Source: Sipunculus nudus
Taxonomy: Eukaryota; Annelida; Sipuncula; Golfingiida; Sipunculidae
Direction: 5' to 3'
Assembly: GCA_026874595.1 (NCBI GenBank)
Contig: CM049306.1
Coordinates: 101,815,142 to 101,879,141 of the forward strand
Length of the DNA stretch: 64,000 bases
Part shown: positions 28,208 to 39,853 of the stretch, piece after piece
Layout: each line of letters starts with the position of its first letter
How positions within the stretch are numbered: the stretch's first letter is position 1
Made by a program: the position numbers and the translations under genes
The notes under the pieces: model-generated
Told to the model about the DNA's origin: nothing
The model's database searches: none
Seen by the model: the letters and a program-made list of their open reading frames with translations, nothing else

Positions 28208-28585
28208 GGAAAACTCGTAGAACGCCGGAGCCAGTCTACCAATAGGTGTACCAAATTGTTCATTTTCTTCATTTCATTTTGGATTTGGGGTAACTTAATC
28301 TTTACCTCAAAAAGTAATGTCAAAATTATTAAAGCTTATTCAAATTCTAATTTCACACTATCTCGATCAATGTCCAGCGTCTTCTATTTGTTCAATTTAT
28401 TTTTGAACATTCCATTTAGCATTATGACTAATATATCTATACTATACGAATTGAAAGAATGTGTCACACAGGTACATAAATTTGTAGATTTTTGTGAAAC
28501 TGTACTATTGAAATTTCATGTGAGTACTATAATGCAAAATATTGTGCTTAAAGTTAAGTCTTTAATAGAGATAATAATATCATGA
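28208..28585 (+). pseudogene. Short upstream frame of the LINE (possible ORF1 remnant)
   Basis: The frame is open from the stop at 28205 to a TGA at 28583-28585, about 125 codons. The first ATG lies well inside it, at about 28370. The TGA overlaps the ORF2 start in the sequence ATGA (28582-28585). No zinc knuckle, RRM or coiled coil of the usual ORF1 protein was recognised. It may be a degenerate ORF1, or an open stretch without function. Confidence 0.3.
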
Positions 28586-31500
28586 CTGGTTTTTCAGTCA
28601 TTACCCTAAATGTGAGAGGTCTACGTGGGTACAGAAAAAGGAGAAAGATTTTTCATTGGTTGCTTGATCATGGTGGAAATCGGAGTTTGATATTTTTACA
28701 AGAGGTGCATAGTTTAAAAAGCGATGAAGATATTTGGAGGAAAGATTGGCAGGGGCTACACTTTTATTCACATGGGTCAAACCAATCGAGGGGTGTAGCT
28801 GTATTAGTTGGTAAACAAGTTGATATTTCTGAGATAAGCTTCCATACAGACAATGAAGGGCGCACTGTTTATCTAAAAGCAAATTTTCAAGGACAATCTT
28901 TTTTGTTTATAAATACTTACGCTCCAAACACCGAAACTGAACAAGTACGCTATTTTCATGAAATGGCCGAAAAACTAAAGCTTATTGAGTTGGAGCCACA
29001 TACTAATATAATCTGGTGCGGTGATTTTAATTTATGTTTTGATAAAATTGATACGCAGGGTGGGAATTACCAGCCAAAGTTGAAGTCCATTGAGAGTGTT
29101 CAAGGCTTCATACAAACATATGGATTAATTGATATATGGAGATAAAGGAATCCCTCTTATTCGAATTTCAGTTGGAGTAGTAAAAAACATACTATAAATA
29201 GAAGGCTTGATTATATTCTAATCTCCAGTAATTTGAATAATCAGGTCATACAGGTTAATATAATTCCAGCAATTTTAACAGATCACTCGGCAGTGAAATG
29301 TGACTTCAAATCGCCAAGTGGTTGTAAACATGGCCCGTCCTTCTGGAAATTAAATTTGTCCCTCCTGGAAGATCCAGTTTTTGTGTCATCAATGCGAGAA
29401 AACATAAAAAAGTGGAAAGAGCATTATGAAAACAAAGATAGGGAAACAAAATGGTGGGAATATCTAAAGTTTAAAATAAGAGAATATTCAATCTCATATT
29501 CTAAAAGAAAATGTAGACGTGAAAAGCTTATACTGAAAAACCTAGAGAAAAGTTTAAAGGATGTAAAATTCAACTTGCATAACAGTAATAATCAAACGGA
29601 GATCGATCAAATATCTCGAGAAATAGATAAGCATTATGAGAGAATAGTCGATGGCTCCATGATAAGGTCTAGAATCACATGGTTTGAAGAAGGGGAGCGT
29701 AATTCAAAGTACTTTATGAATTTGGAAAGAAAAAACAAAAGCAAAACAACCATAAGAAAATTATTGTGTAATGGGAAAGATATAACAGATCAGCGTAAAA
29801 TTATGATAGAACTGAAAAGATTTTATGAAGAAAAGTACACCTGTACTGGTACCTTTTCAAAACAAGAGTGTACACAACTTCTGTCAGAGTATGATACTCC
29901 AGTCCTATCAGATATGCAAGCAGCTAGTTGTGATGGAATGATCTCAGAAAAAGAAGTCCTATCAACATTGAAACAAATGAAAAATAATAAAACTCCCGGG
30001 AATGATGGATTGCCAAAAGAATTCTATATAAAATTTTTTGATCTCGTCGGAAAGGATCTCGTTAATTGTTTAAACAGATGTTTTGAGGAGGGTAAGCTAA
30101 CTACAAGTCAAAGGCAAGCAGTGGTTACTTTAAAGAAAAACCAGGTAAAGATAATCGTTTAATCTCATCATGGCGACCAATTAGTTTGTTAAATGTCGAT
30201 TATAAGATATTGAGTAAAATTTTAGCAGGGCGCGTAAAAGCTGTTCTTCCTCATCTTATTAATGAGGACCAAACGGCCTTTGTTCCCGGGAGAAGCATTT
30301 GTGAAACGAACCGCTTAATTTGTGATATCTTAGATTACTGTATTAAAGAAAATAAACCTAATATCTTGTTTGCCGTTGATTTTGCTGCTGCTTTCGACTC
30401 CATAGATCATAACTATATGTTCAGTGTTTTGGAAAAGTTTGGCTTCCAGACAGATTTTATTAAATGGATACAACTTCTTCATAACGATATCCAAAGCTGT
30501 ATTATAAATAACGGTTACACTACAGGATATGTCAGTGTAGCAAAAGGTACCAGACAAGGAGACCCCCTGGCGCCATATTTGTTTGTCATGGCAATTGAAA
30601 TCCTAGCAATAATGGTACGTAAATCTGTGTCAATCAAAGGGATTAATATTAACGGCTTTGAAATTAAACAGTGTATGTATGCAGACGATACCACATTTTT
30701 TCTGAAAGACATAGACTCAATGGTTGCATTATGCTCAGTGTTGGATAAATTTGCGCAGCTTTCGTTTATTAAGATAAATTATGAAAAATGTGAAGCAGCA
30801 TGGACAACGAAGCAACCTGTGTATAATAAAATGGAACGTTTTAAATGGATAGACCTTAATACCGAAGCACTAAAAATATTAGGGATATGGCATACACATG
30901 ATAAAAATCTTTCCAATGTATTAAATTTTACTAAAATATTGGAACAGTTAAAGACACTTCTAAATGTATGGAGACAGAGGCCTTTAACCATATTTGGTAA
31001 AAATGTGATCTTAAAATCCTTAGGCATTTCAAAAATAATATACGTAACAAACATTCTGGAACCACCCAGAGAATTCGTTAAGACTGTAAAAAATGTCATG
31101 GTTGATTTCATATGGCATGGAAGGAAACCGAAAATAAAATATAATGTCCTTATCAATAACTATGGGAACGGTGGCTTGAGGCTGCCTGATATTAATACAA
31201 TAATAGAAACTCAAAGATTTATGTGGATGAAGAAAATCATCACAGGTGACACGAGAAAGTATGCAATAATACCTAATCTTTATTTAAAACGCGTTGGTGG
31301 AATGAAAAATATCAGAGGTAACTTGGATTCTGAAATTCTAAAAATAGGAATGTCATCTTTTTATTTACGTTGCCTTGATGTATGGCACTCTGTTACTTCC
31401 GGGGAACCATTAAGTAAAGAAACAGTCTTGACACAACATCTATGGAATAATAGATACATCAAGATAGGAGGTAAATCAGTCTATTATTATTTTCTTGATA

Positions 31501-32357
31501 TTCTTGGTATAAAGTATGTTCGTGATTTGTACAATGACAGAGGTGAAAAAAGAAAATTTGAGGAAGTTGTAGCAAAAAACAGTTATGCTTACAACAAATA
31601 CTATATCCACTGGATAGCTCTGCAAAGGGCTATTCCACAAAAATGGTTTCAGGATAATGATTTTAACAGATATATTGAGGTTAATAGTTCTTCTGTATTA
31701 AATAATGTATTTATATCCTACAATGACGTTGTTCTAGATTTGGACAAACTCACATTCAGAAGTGTCTACAACAAAATAATATCATGTAAAACTTCTGAAC
31801 CAATCTTCAAAATAAAGTTACCAAACCTGTATAAAGACTTTAACTTGAAACGAGCAATTAATTACGTTTATAAGACCACTCTAGACATGTATCTAAGGCA
31901 ATTCCAGTTTAGAATTCTGCATAACATCCTTTCTGTTAACGAAAATCTATTTAGATGGAGGATAACAGACACAAACAGATGTTCTTATTGTTTCACTGAA
32001 AATGAATCTATTTATCATTTATTCTGTGAATGTCACATTTCCAAAAACTTTTACTTGCAAATTAAGTCTTGGGCTAAAAATTTTGGATTAGAGATGCCAA
32101 GCCTCGGTCGTCGACTTTTATACACTGGAGCAGAAAAATCAGAACATGCTGCGCTTGTAAATATGTTGATGTTGGTCTACAAGATCATGGTTTTTAGTAA
32201 TAGGAATAATCTGGCACCTCTTTCATTGGATCAGTATGTGACAAAACTGACAAGATTTGAATATCTTGAACGCAAAGTGGCGGAAAAAAGGCACAAAAGT
32301 ACTATACATGAAATAAAATGGAAACCAATTCCTCATACTATACTAAACAAGAAGTGA
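28582..32357 (+). pseudogene. LINE ORF2: endonuclease plus reverse transcriptase, broken twice
   Basis: About 1,258 codons. The endonuclease (28582 to about 29330) shows LNVRG, LQE, YAPNTE, GDFN, RLDY and TDHS. The reverse transcriptase shows TPGNDGLP, RPISLLN, TAFVPGRS, FAVDFAAAFD, GTRQGDPLAPYLF and the catalytic YADD at 30678-30689, then the thumb-side LKILGI. The C-terminus has a C-x2-C-x8-H-x4-C knuckle (from 31980). Layout and motifs fit the L1/Tx1 group. There are two lesions: an in-frame TAA at 29143-29145 between endonuclease motifs (same frame on both sides), and a one-base loss (or two-base gain) at about 30130-30140 just before the RPISLLN block. The protein would have nicked target DNA and copied its own RNA; this copy cannot do so unaided. 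Confidence 0.92.
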
Positions 32358-32934
32358 TGTATATTATTCAACTACTATCATTTTGCTATATACAGCCAGG
32401 CGGTGACCCTTTCGGCTTCATGAGTGTGTATATAATGTATGATATTTGTTTCAATTTATGTGAATATAGTATGAAATGTTAACATAATAGGAAATGTCAG
32501 GGTTTGTATTGATTTCACCATTTGACTTGTGAAGTTCTGCGAGACAAACTTGTAAATTTTTGAAAAGAATGATGATTGAAATAATTGAATGTTCAGTGGT
32601 AAACATTTTTACGTAAATACATGAACTGGTAATCAGAAAGTTTTATATAAATATACATTTGTATATGTAACAATGTACCTACAGGATACAAAAATTGTAT
32701 ACTGGAAATTTGAGTTTTTGTAATATCTTAAAGTCATGAAAATTCTAAAACTAAATGAACCTTGACAGATTTATATGGTACTCGCATGTAAAACATGGAA
32801 TTGTACTTGTATTACACTGATATTTGGTTTGTAATTTACTGTTGTAAGTTTCCTAATAGTCTATGATGTCAATGATGAAACCTATTTTTCGAAAATAAAG
32901 AACAAGTACAAATCTGAGACATCATAGAAAAGAA

Positions 32935-32970
32935 AAAGAAGAAAAAAAAGAAGAAAAAAAAAAAAAAAAA
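32935..32970 (+). repeat. A-rich 3' tail of the LINE
   Basis: A-runs with interspersed G end in 18 consecutive A, immediately before the right-hand target duplication. AATAAA occurs upstream near 32895 and could be its polyadenylation signal. Confidence 0.85.
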
Positions 32971-32986
32971 GACATGGTTAGAAGTC
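32971..32986 (+). repeat. Right target-site duplication of the LINE
   Basis: A perfect copy of the 16 bp at 27488-27503. Confidence 0.9.
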
Positions 32987-35297
32987 GTGTCATTGTGTAA
33001 GACACTGCATCGTTGGAATTAGGTTATTGCGTGACAACTCTGTCAGTTTCACTTCTGTGCCTTCGGGCCATGGTAGCCTAATGTAAAATACATTTGTAAG
33101 GTTTGGAAGAATCATGCAAATGGAAGTAGCGAAGGTAAATTATTTATATAACACATTTGTGTTGACTTTAAAGCCTTTATTTTTGTGTCTCTCATGACCG
33201 TTTGTCCTGGAGCATTTTTTCTTGACACCGTAACTTGTGTACGTGTCAAATTGTTTTGAAAGATATTTACGTTGTAAACATAGTCCACAATGTATTCTCA
33301 GTTTCTCCTGTATTGGTCTAGTTTACAAGTGGTTGGCTGCGAAAGTACGGAATTATTTAAGTTCGAATCCCGCTTAACACCTTGCCATATATGCCTTAGA
33401 CGCTTAAATAATACTTAATATGGAACAAACACAAAAGTCCATGTTATAAACGGACTTGCAAAACCCAATGTGAGTTAAAAACATTGTTTAGTGGGCGTGT
33501 AAAAACATCACTGATAACGATGATATAAAAAAATCATTGTAAAACGAAAGTGTGAAAAAGTATCTGATGGCTATCAACTTAATTTTCTGTAGTCCGCTTC
33601 ACTACCCCTGTCCACCTGTTTTTCGTGATTATTTTTGTTAAGGCAATAATAAAACGGACTTTTTAGTAGCAAAACAGAAAGAGGAAAATGCCTTGTGCAC
33701 GTTTGTGAATATATACCGCGTATAATGTAACCACAAACAACCAGTGATCAACAGCCTATAGGCATTTTTATCACATGATGTCTCATGCACGCGCTTCGCT
33801 GTTACTTCACAACAAACATCATACCCACTCCACGGGCGGATAATCGAGGCTACGAGCCAGAGACGCCATGAGTAACCGATGATACATGTTGAGTGGAGTC
33901 AACCATGCCATAAAACAAATGACAATTCATAATCACACATTGCACTGGAAATTACGCATTTTGCTCTTTCTTGCTGTGACGGAAGTTTATCACGGCCACC
34001 ATACCTTTGCAAAAATAACCGTGAGAGAATAAATCGGCCAAAGGGGTCCTGGATATGACTTAAATGAACAGCTGGCTGCCTTAAAACTTCGTGAGCTTTT
34101 GTTGAACTCATTCAAATGTTGGTATCTATCTTACCAAAGACCTCTTTTTCAACGACCTATGTTGCTTGAACAGAGTGAGGAATAAGAAAAAAAAACTTCG
34201 ATTGTGACTATTAATCGTTCCACACACAGACGATACTAATTAATACTGACAATATATGTAGTCTATAATGAAATACTTTCACAAGTTATAATTAATATTT
34301 ATCCTATATTAGCTACATATAATAAATTTGATTTTAAAACATGTACATGTTGTGGTTGTTACGTCATTCATGATAAAAATGAGTAATTATTATCTTACAC
34401 ATAATTATTAATATATGTATTTGCATATATAGGGGATGGTCTTGATTTATTCAAGCTACGACATCATTTCTCGGAAACAGCAAACATGTCCTAAACATAT
34501 TATAAAATAGGCTTATTTGTTTTAGTATTTAAATGACCACAGTGCAGCATCAACAATGACGTAGCTACGGTAAAATATTCTAATGAACATTAAAAAGGAT
34601 AGTGTGGATCATACTTTACATGAGACACGTTGCCCTATACACCTCTCCTGTTTGCCTAGCACGTAGAGACTTTAGCTATCAGCTGGTCGGTAACCTCATT
34701 AAGATCGTGTTATATAACATTGGCTGTCCTTGTAACACCAGAAGTACGGTAATGAAATTTGTACTCAAGATCAATTAATCTTCAGTCGCCAAAGCGCTCG
34801 AAGCATTCACTTTGGCTTTTTACAGGTCCATTTCACTTTATGCATTATTTATGATAGCCGAACGTTTGAAATAGGACTTCAATCGGGTCTTCAGACGGGC
34901 AGGGCCAATATGGCAGGGTCTGCAACCGGCAGGTAAACTACTACAGTGAAGAGTTGCTTATGGCAGGCACTCAAGAGGCGGCTGTTGTATTAGCCTCGCA
35001 GACGATGGCACTGTATGGGCTGAAATAACAGAGACTCCAGAGCAGAATAGAAAAATCGTTAAAGCTACACAAAATGTGCATTTATGAGACCTCAGTATAA
35101 AAGGAATAGGCATGTAATTTTATGCAAAATACATAAACTCTAGATCTATTATTAGTGAATAGAGTTTATAGACAGACTAAACAATGAATGTCTTAACGGT
35201 ATTGGAAAAATGTATTTTTAGAGTACGTGAAAATACTTATTTGATGGAAGAGAAAATGGTTATTAGTAAAATATGACAGACATTTCACTGAAGTAAT
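32987..35297. other. Non-coding, with a possible tRNA-derived fragment
   Basis: No gene recognised. The only item of note is the tRNA-promoter-like stretch listed separately. Confidence 0.5.
33314..33378 (+). repeat. Possible tRNA-derived SINE head
   Basis: TTGGTCTAGT resembles a pol III A box, and AGTTCGAATCCCGC about 40 bp downstream fits the B-box consensus. The acceptor stem does not close, so it is not a working tRNA. A tRNA-derived SINE or a relic would explain it; no tail or second copy was found. Confidence 0.35.
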
Positions 35298-36285
35298 TTA
35301 AAGGAGCCTATTCCGACAGCTGACGTCTATTAACTAAAGATAATTCTTTGACTCTATTTATAAAAATAGGCCAGAAAATCCGAATATCTTCGCATACAGG
35401 CCGTTAGTTTTGTTTATATCCTATGTTTATAACATGTGGGGGCCCGACAAAATAATACAAACTCATTCGACAAGGACATCTTTTGGCGGGTCTTTGCAAC
35501 TAGTGATCTTTTAACTTCCGCAGATATGCAACAACGTTTGTCCCACATGCGGCGTATTTTCCTTTGTTCTAAATGTACGTTCAAATCTGCTTGAATCACA
35601 GGGTTATGAAAAGTGACCATGCAAGTGAAGTTGCATGGCGACTTTCCAAATATGGCAAAGAACTGGTGCGTAGCCAAAAAAAATGACACACGTGACCCCC
35701 GACCAAGAAGGCGGGGCATGTGGGACAAATCGTTATAGCCCTGTGATATGTTTTGCAAGTCGTTGCGGCCTTGTCTACCATGTGACACAAGCCTCGAAAC
35801 CTTACTTGCAAAACATATCACTGGGCTATAACGAATACTTGTCAACAATGCTGTCTTTGTTAAAGTCTAAGTCACAAACTCTCCACAACACGTACGACAG
35901 GTCTACGAAGGAATATTGGGGATAATCCTAGGATTGTCGTTGGTGTGTCGTACGAGATTAAGTTGTTTCGCGACGGAAAAAAAACTGTCATAGACCCTTA
36001 TCGTAGAATTTAGAACATGATCAAAATGTTTTCAGCGTCGTGGATTATTCAATATGTCAGGCCGATATCGTAGGTCTGTTGTACGATGCCTTACGATTGT
36101 GTTACAACAATCCTTCTAAGGCTAAGGCTTAGGCTTAACAGCCTGTATAAAAACAAGCTCCTACATCCGTCACAGAGGTGTTATAGGAATTTTATATTAG
36201 GAATCACTTAAGTTCATTAATATGTAAGCAGTGTAAGTAAGAAATCAGATAAATTCTTTAGAAAAGGTATATGTGAATAGCTGGC
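35298..36285 (+). repeat. Dispersed family R1, copy 2, interrupted
   Basis: The left part (35298-35535) shares AAAATAGGCCAGAAAA, GTTTATAACATGTGGG and GACAAGGACAT with the copies at 8865 and 55637. The right part (36211-36285) shares TTCATTAATATGT and AGAAATCA.ATAAATTCT. About 675 bp between them is foreign to the family and includes the long foldback at 35731-35833. Confidence 0.65.
35731..35833. repeat. 103-bp near-perfect inverted repeat
   Basis: The 30-bp arms 35731-35760 and 35804-35833 are reverse complements with a single mismatch. The 43-bp spacer can itself pair imperfectly, so the whole segment could fold into one long hairpin. It lies inside the interruption of R1 copy 2. It could be the core of a foldback element or a hairpin RNA source. 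Confidence 0.85.
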
Positions 36286-36869
36286 TTTAAGAACAAATAC
36301 ACCATGTATTGATTTTAACGTTTTAATATGACTCTTCTGCTGTGGACTCCTAGGTTTTGCATTTGAAGCTTGGCGTGCCGTTTAATGTGTTCTTTTCTCC
36401 AAGGTCGCGCACGGCTTCTGCTTTTTAAGGACGTCAGTAACGTAAGAGCAGCCATCACGTTAATGCATCTCTTCATGTCTACTGAAAGAAGATAAACCAG
36501 GGCATTCTTAATGAAAGGCTCTCTGAAGGTTAACGTTGTCTTCAAAAGTAACAGCAACGCATTAGCTTAACGTAAAAACTACGTGAACAAACGCCGATTC
36601 TTTCATCAGTGATATTTCATAACTGTGCTTCAGATACCTTTATCTATTTGTGGATGAAAGTGAAATCTGAAAGTTCTGTGAATGTGCAGTTTTATGCATT
36701 CATCCACTTAAACCTCATAAATAACTACACAGTGACGTTTCTAAGTTTGGCCAGTATATTTCAGATACACTAAAAATATTTAACTAAATTTACTTTTTGT
36801 AGCAGGGAAATACCTGAATATCACCTCCATGCCACGGGTCTCCTCTATGTGATGTACTGCATCCCCCCT

Positions 36870-36938
<69 letters not shown>

Positions 36939-38422
36939 CGGAACTAGTTGTCTGTTGCCAACATAAAACAACAGCAAACGAGCCTCTACATAAAATTACA
37001 AATCAGCTGGTTCTGTCCACAGTCACAGATCTGCGCTGTATTACAAGTCACGCAGCCGTTCCTGCCCATCTAATCAGTGTCAAGATCTGGGCCATTAAAC
37101 AGATTTAGGAGCTCTGTAAAGACCGGCTTATATTATGGTCCGAATTCAAATCGAGCAAGAACCAAGCTATGCAGTACCTGATAACCTATAATATTCAAAC
37201 TTAGGAAAATAGAAACTATGACTTTTGATCTGATTTGCTTTGTATTTAGATATATATTTATTTTCTAATGCTTTGATCACTTAGACATTGTCGAATTTTA
37301 TGTCGTGCTTGAGGACTTTCCAGCTGCAAACGTCTGCTATTTAAAGGCAATTTCTTTCTCTTTTGGAAAACGTTTGCTTTTACTATAAATGTCGAAGCCC
37401 GGGGTAAAATGTCCGGTACAGAAAGCAAATAGAGGCCCGGCAAACGAAATCCTTCATCCTTGTGGATATATTCACGGGGTTTTTATAATTGTAAAAGAGC
37501 TATATAAGGTTAAAAACTGAAGTCACATGTGCTTTAGCTCAATAAATTCAAATCAGTGGGTGAGGGTAAATTATGTGGATGTTCATACCAATTAGTTGTG
37601 CCAACATTATCTATAAAAGGCAATTGGCCTGCAGTTGGGCTTACTGAGGAAAGCATGGTATATAAATCAAGTGTTTCATTAGATATTACTAGCGGCAGTG
37701 ACCTTGTCTGTACGATTTGTCAGCATATGTAATATTGACGACGATTATGTTCCTGATAAGGCACTGGTAATAATACACCTGCTCAGGTACTTGTAAACCC
37801 ACCTGTACAGGTGGTTTGCGGCAAACTTTGAAGGATAAAAACGTCCATGTAGCGGAGCTGGTCTGGAGTTTTACAATCGATCGGCCATGGATGGCTATAT
37901 AGCTCCCCGGCATCACCAGCAAGCTTACTCGACTCCGGTTAAACAAGCTTGGAGTGTACTAACAGACGGGTGCTGTAAGGTCTGCAGTAGACTTATCAGC
38001 AAACCCGGCTGATTAAGAAGATATGAACAGAAGCTCCTATGTTAAGGGCACTTTTTATCCTGTGGCATTACTTCACAGTTAAATCCATTAAGTCGCAAGT
38101 TCGTTGATGTCATGGCTTGAAGACGAGCAGTGAATGCATTTCATGATGAAGTCTAAGTCAATCAAGACTTTTTCTACATTTTAAAGTGGGCAGAATGCGG
38201 ATTTTTCTCGACCTTCCTGATGTAAAACGCCCTCTGATATGGGGTAGACAACGGATGGTTTAATTTGAAACCATATCGGCCTGAAACTACATCTACAGTG
38301 AAAAATTCTTTGCAATGTTAGGACGGAAAGTGTGTTTCACGTTGCAATACATGTGACCGTACATCGCACGGTGTTACAAAGCTGTTGAGATAGTGGAGTG
38401 TTATCTCAGGCGTTGACTGGTT
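36286..38422. other. Non-coding, with an (AT)n microsatellite
   Basis: About 66 bp of AT dinucleotides lies at 36872-36937. A minus-strand frame at 36315-36557 is basic at its C-terminal end but has no ATG near its start and no known family. The last kilobase is the presumed upstream region of the GPCR; no TATA box or clear promoter was picked out. Confidence 0.5.
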
Positions 38423-39853
38423 ATGGCGCCATCATTTCAGCCTCAGGTCTCGGTGATCGGCATAGCACTTCTAGTTCTCCTGTTGTGTTTGATCGGAAGT
38501 ATAATTGGTAACGGACTCATTTGTTTCACCGTGTATCGCTCCCGGTCTTCTCGAACCTCCTTCAATGCTCTTATCGTCAGTCTTGCCTTGTGTGACTTTA
38601 TCGCCGGTGTCATGACTACACCTCTGGCTGCCGTGGCTATCTCCTTTAGTGCTGTTCACCGAGCGGTCTGCTCTTCATTCGAAGGTATGCGGGCCACCTG
38701 TATGATCGTACAGCTTGTAACTTTAGTATGTATCGGTGTTGAACGTTACGAGGCTATAGCCAAACCCTTTGATAAGCAGGGGCGCTTAAAAAGAGTCCGA
38801 GTGAGCATTGTGGTGTCTTGGGTGAGCGGGTTGATTTTGGGCGTGTTTTCCGTGACAGTTTTAACAAATGGTCCAATGTTGCCGGCGTGTATGATACAAA
38901 ACCTAATAGCCCAGCCTAAGTATTATTTTGGGATGTACGTCATCGTTCCTGTGGGCACTGTATGCCTGTTGATTACAAGCACGCTTTATATTATGATAAT
39001 ATATTTGGTAATGAGGCATGTTAACGTGGGCCCGGGAAAGTTAAAGAAAAAGGCCAAAGTACACCCAGCACAAACTCAAATTGAGCCAATCGCTATAGCG
39101 TACCCCCCGGTACAGGCAAGCACGAGTGGCGATCATCAAAATATAAGTGTTGCAAATAAAAAGACGTTGCTCAACATGAAGAAACCTGTAAAAGAACAAG
39201 GTGTGGCTTATGTACTTCAGACAAAGGCTCAAGATGACGTGGGTACACCGTTAAAACTTGTTGAGGTTAGTGATGCAGGGAACAATAAAAATGGCACGGA
39301 AACAGAAACACCTAAAGAAGCTCCGAGTATAACTTGTATCAAGGAACTAGCAGTTACCGAATCCATGGAGGCTCCCAAAGCAACGCAAAATAATAGCAAT
39401 AAAGCCATCCATGCATGTCCAGTTCTAGAAACCCCCAAAACAGACTTTGCTTCCAAAGCAAAGCGCAAGAATACGCATGTTGTGCAAGTGTGCGATATGG
39501 ACGGGAAAATAGTTCAAGCGGAAACAGAAAAAAAGGAAGTGGTCGGAAGTATATGCGTTATGAGCAATGCAAATCGGGAACGAGGCAAACGCAAAGTGGA
39601 GGCACGGACTGCAAAGAGGACAGCTCTGGTAATTGTTTCATATTTCACGCTGTGGCTACCTTACCCCGTGGTCATCATAGTCACGTGGTGTATCGCTGAA
39701 ATCCCGCCAATGGTCACCATAAACTCGTATGTCATCGTTCAATGTTTGACTTTTCTCACGTCAGCGCTCAATCCGTTTGTGTATATACTGCTCAATAGAC
39801 AATTCCGAAACGAATGCAAACGGGTGGTCAAAAACATATTCAAAAGCAAATGA
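38423..39853 (+). CDS. Orphan class A (rhodopsin-type) G-protein-coupled receptor, intronless
   Basis: 476 aa in one exon. Hallmarks in order: N30 of TM1 (IGNGL), D58 of TM2 (LALCD), C83 and C156 for the TM3-ECL2 disulfide, ERY at 107-109 in place of DRY, W133 in TM4, P176 in TM5, TM6 with F-T-L-W-L-P (W411, P413), NPFVY at 450-454 in TM7, then a basic helix-8-like tail. The third intracellular loop is about 195 residues (199-395), rich in Lys, Thr and Gln, as in some aminergic and orphan receptors. The extracellular N-terminus is only about 10 residues with no N-glycosylation site. The protein should sit in the plasma membrane and signal through a G protein. Ligand and subfamily cannot be read from the motifs. 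No frame damage is seen, so it is probably functional. The ATG at 38423 is the first in frame and gives a complete TM1. Confidence 0.93.
   Translation: MAPSFQPQVSVIGIALLVLLLCLIGSIIGNGLICFTVYRSRSSRTSFNALIVSLALCDFIAGVMTTPLAAVAISFSAVHRAVCSSFEGMRATCMIVQLVTLVCIGVERYEAIAKPFDKQGRLKRVRVSIVVSWVSGLILGVFSVTVLTNGPMLPACMIQNLIAQPKYYFGMYVIVPVGTVCLLITSTLYIMIIYLVMRHVNVGPGKLKKKAKVHPAQTQIEPIAIAYPPVQASTSGDHQNISVANKKTLLNMKKPVKEQGVAYVLQTKAQDDVGTPLKLVEVSDAGNNKNGTETETPKEAPSITCIKELAVTESMEAPKATQNNSNKAIHACPVLETPKTDFASKAKRKNTHVVQVCDMDGKIVQAETEKKEVVGSICVMSNANRERGKRKVEARTAKRTALVIVSYFTLWLPYPVVIIVTWCIAEIPPMVTINSYVIVQCLTFLTSALNPFVYILLNRQFRNECKRVVKNIFKSK

Larger units (their letters stand above)
27504..32970 (+). mobile_element. 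L1/Tx1-type non-LTR retrotransposon, nearly full length
   Basis: A 5.47-kb insertion lies between perfect 16-bp direct repeats. It has about 0.7 kb of 5' untranslated sequence with a GT/AT-rich stretch (27657-27735), a short upstream frame, a 3.8-kb ORF2, about 0.58 kb of 3' untranslated sequence, and a tail of A-runs with G interruptions (about 32935-32970). Intact flanking duplications and only two ORF2 lesions indicate a relatively young insertion made by target-primed reverse transcription. Confidence 0.9.

Noticed and set aside
28601-31214. Minus-strand frames inside LINE ORF2
   Set aside because: Shadow frames of ORF2.
33314-33378. tRNA gene
   Set aside because: A- and B-box-like words are present but the acceptor and D stems do not pair; kept only as a possible SINE fragment.
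36315-36557. 80-codon minus-strand frame with a basic C-terminal end
   Set aside because: No ATG at its start, no recognisable domain, no splice context. Composition alone is not enough.
38471-39699. Several 60-95 codon frames overlapping the GPCR on both strands
   Set aside because: Shadow frames of the GPCR coding sequence.
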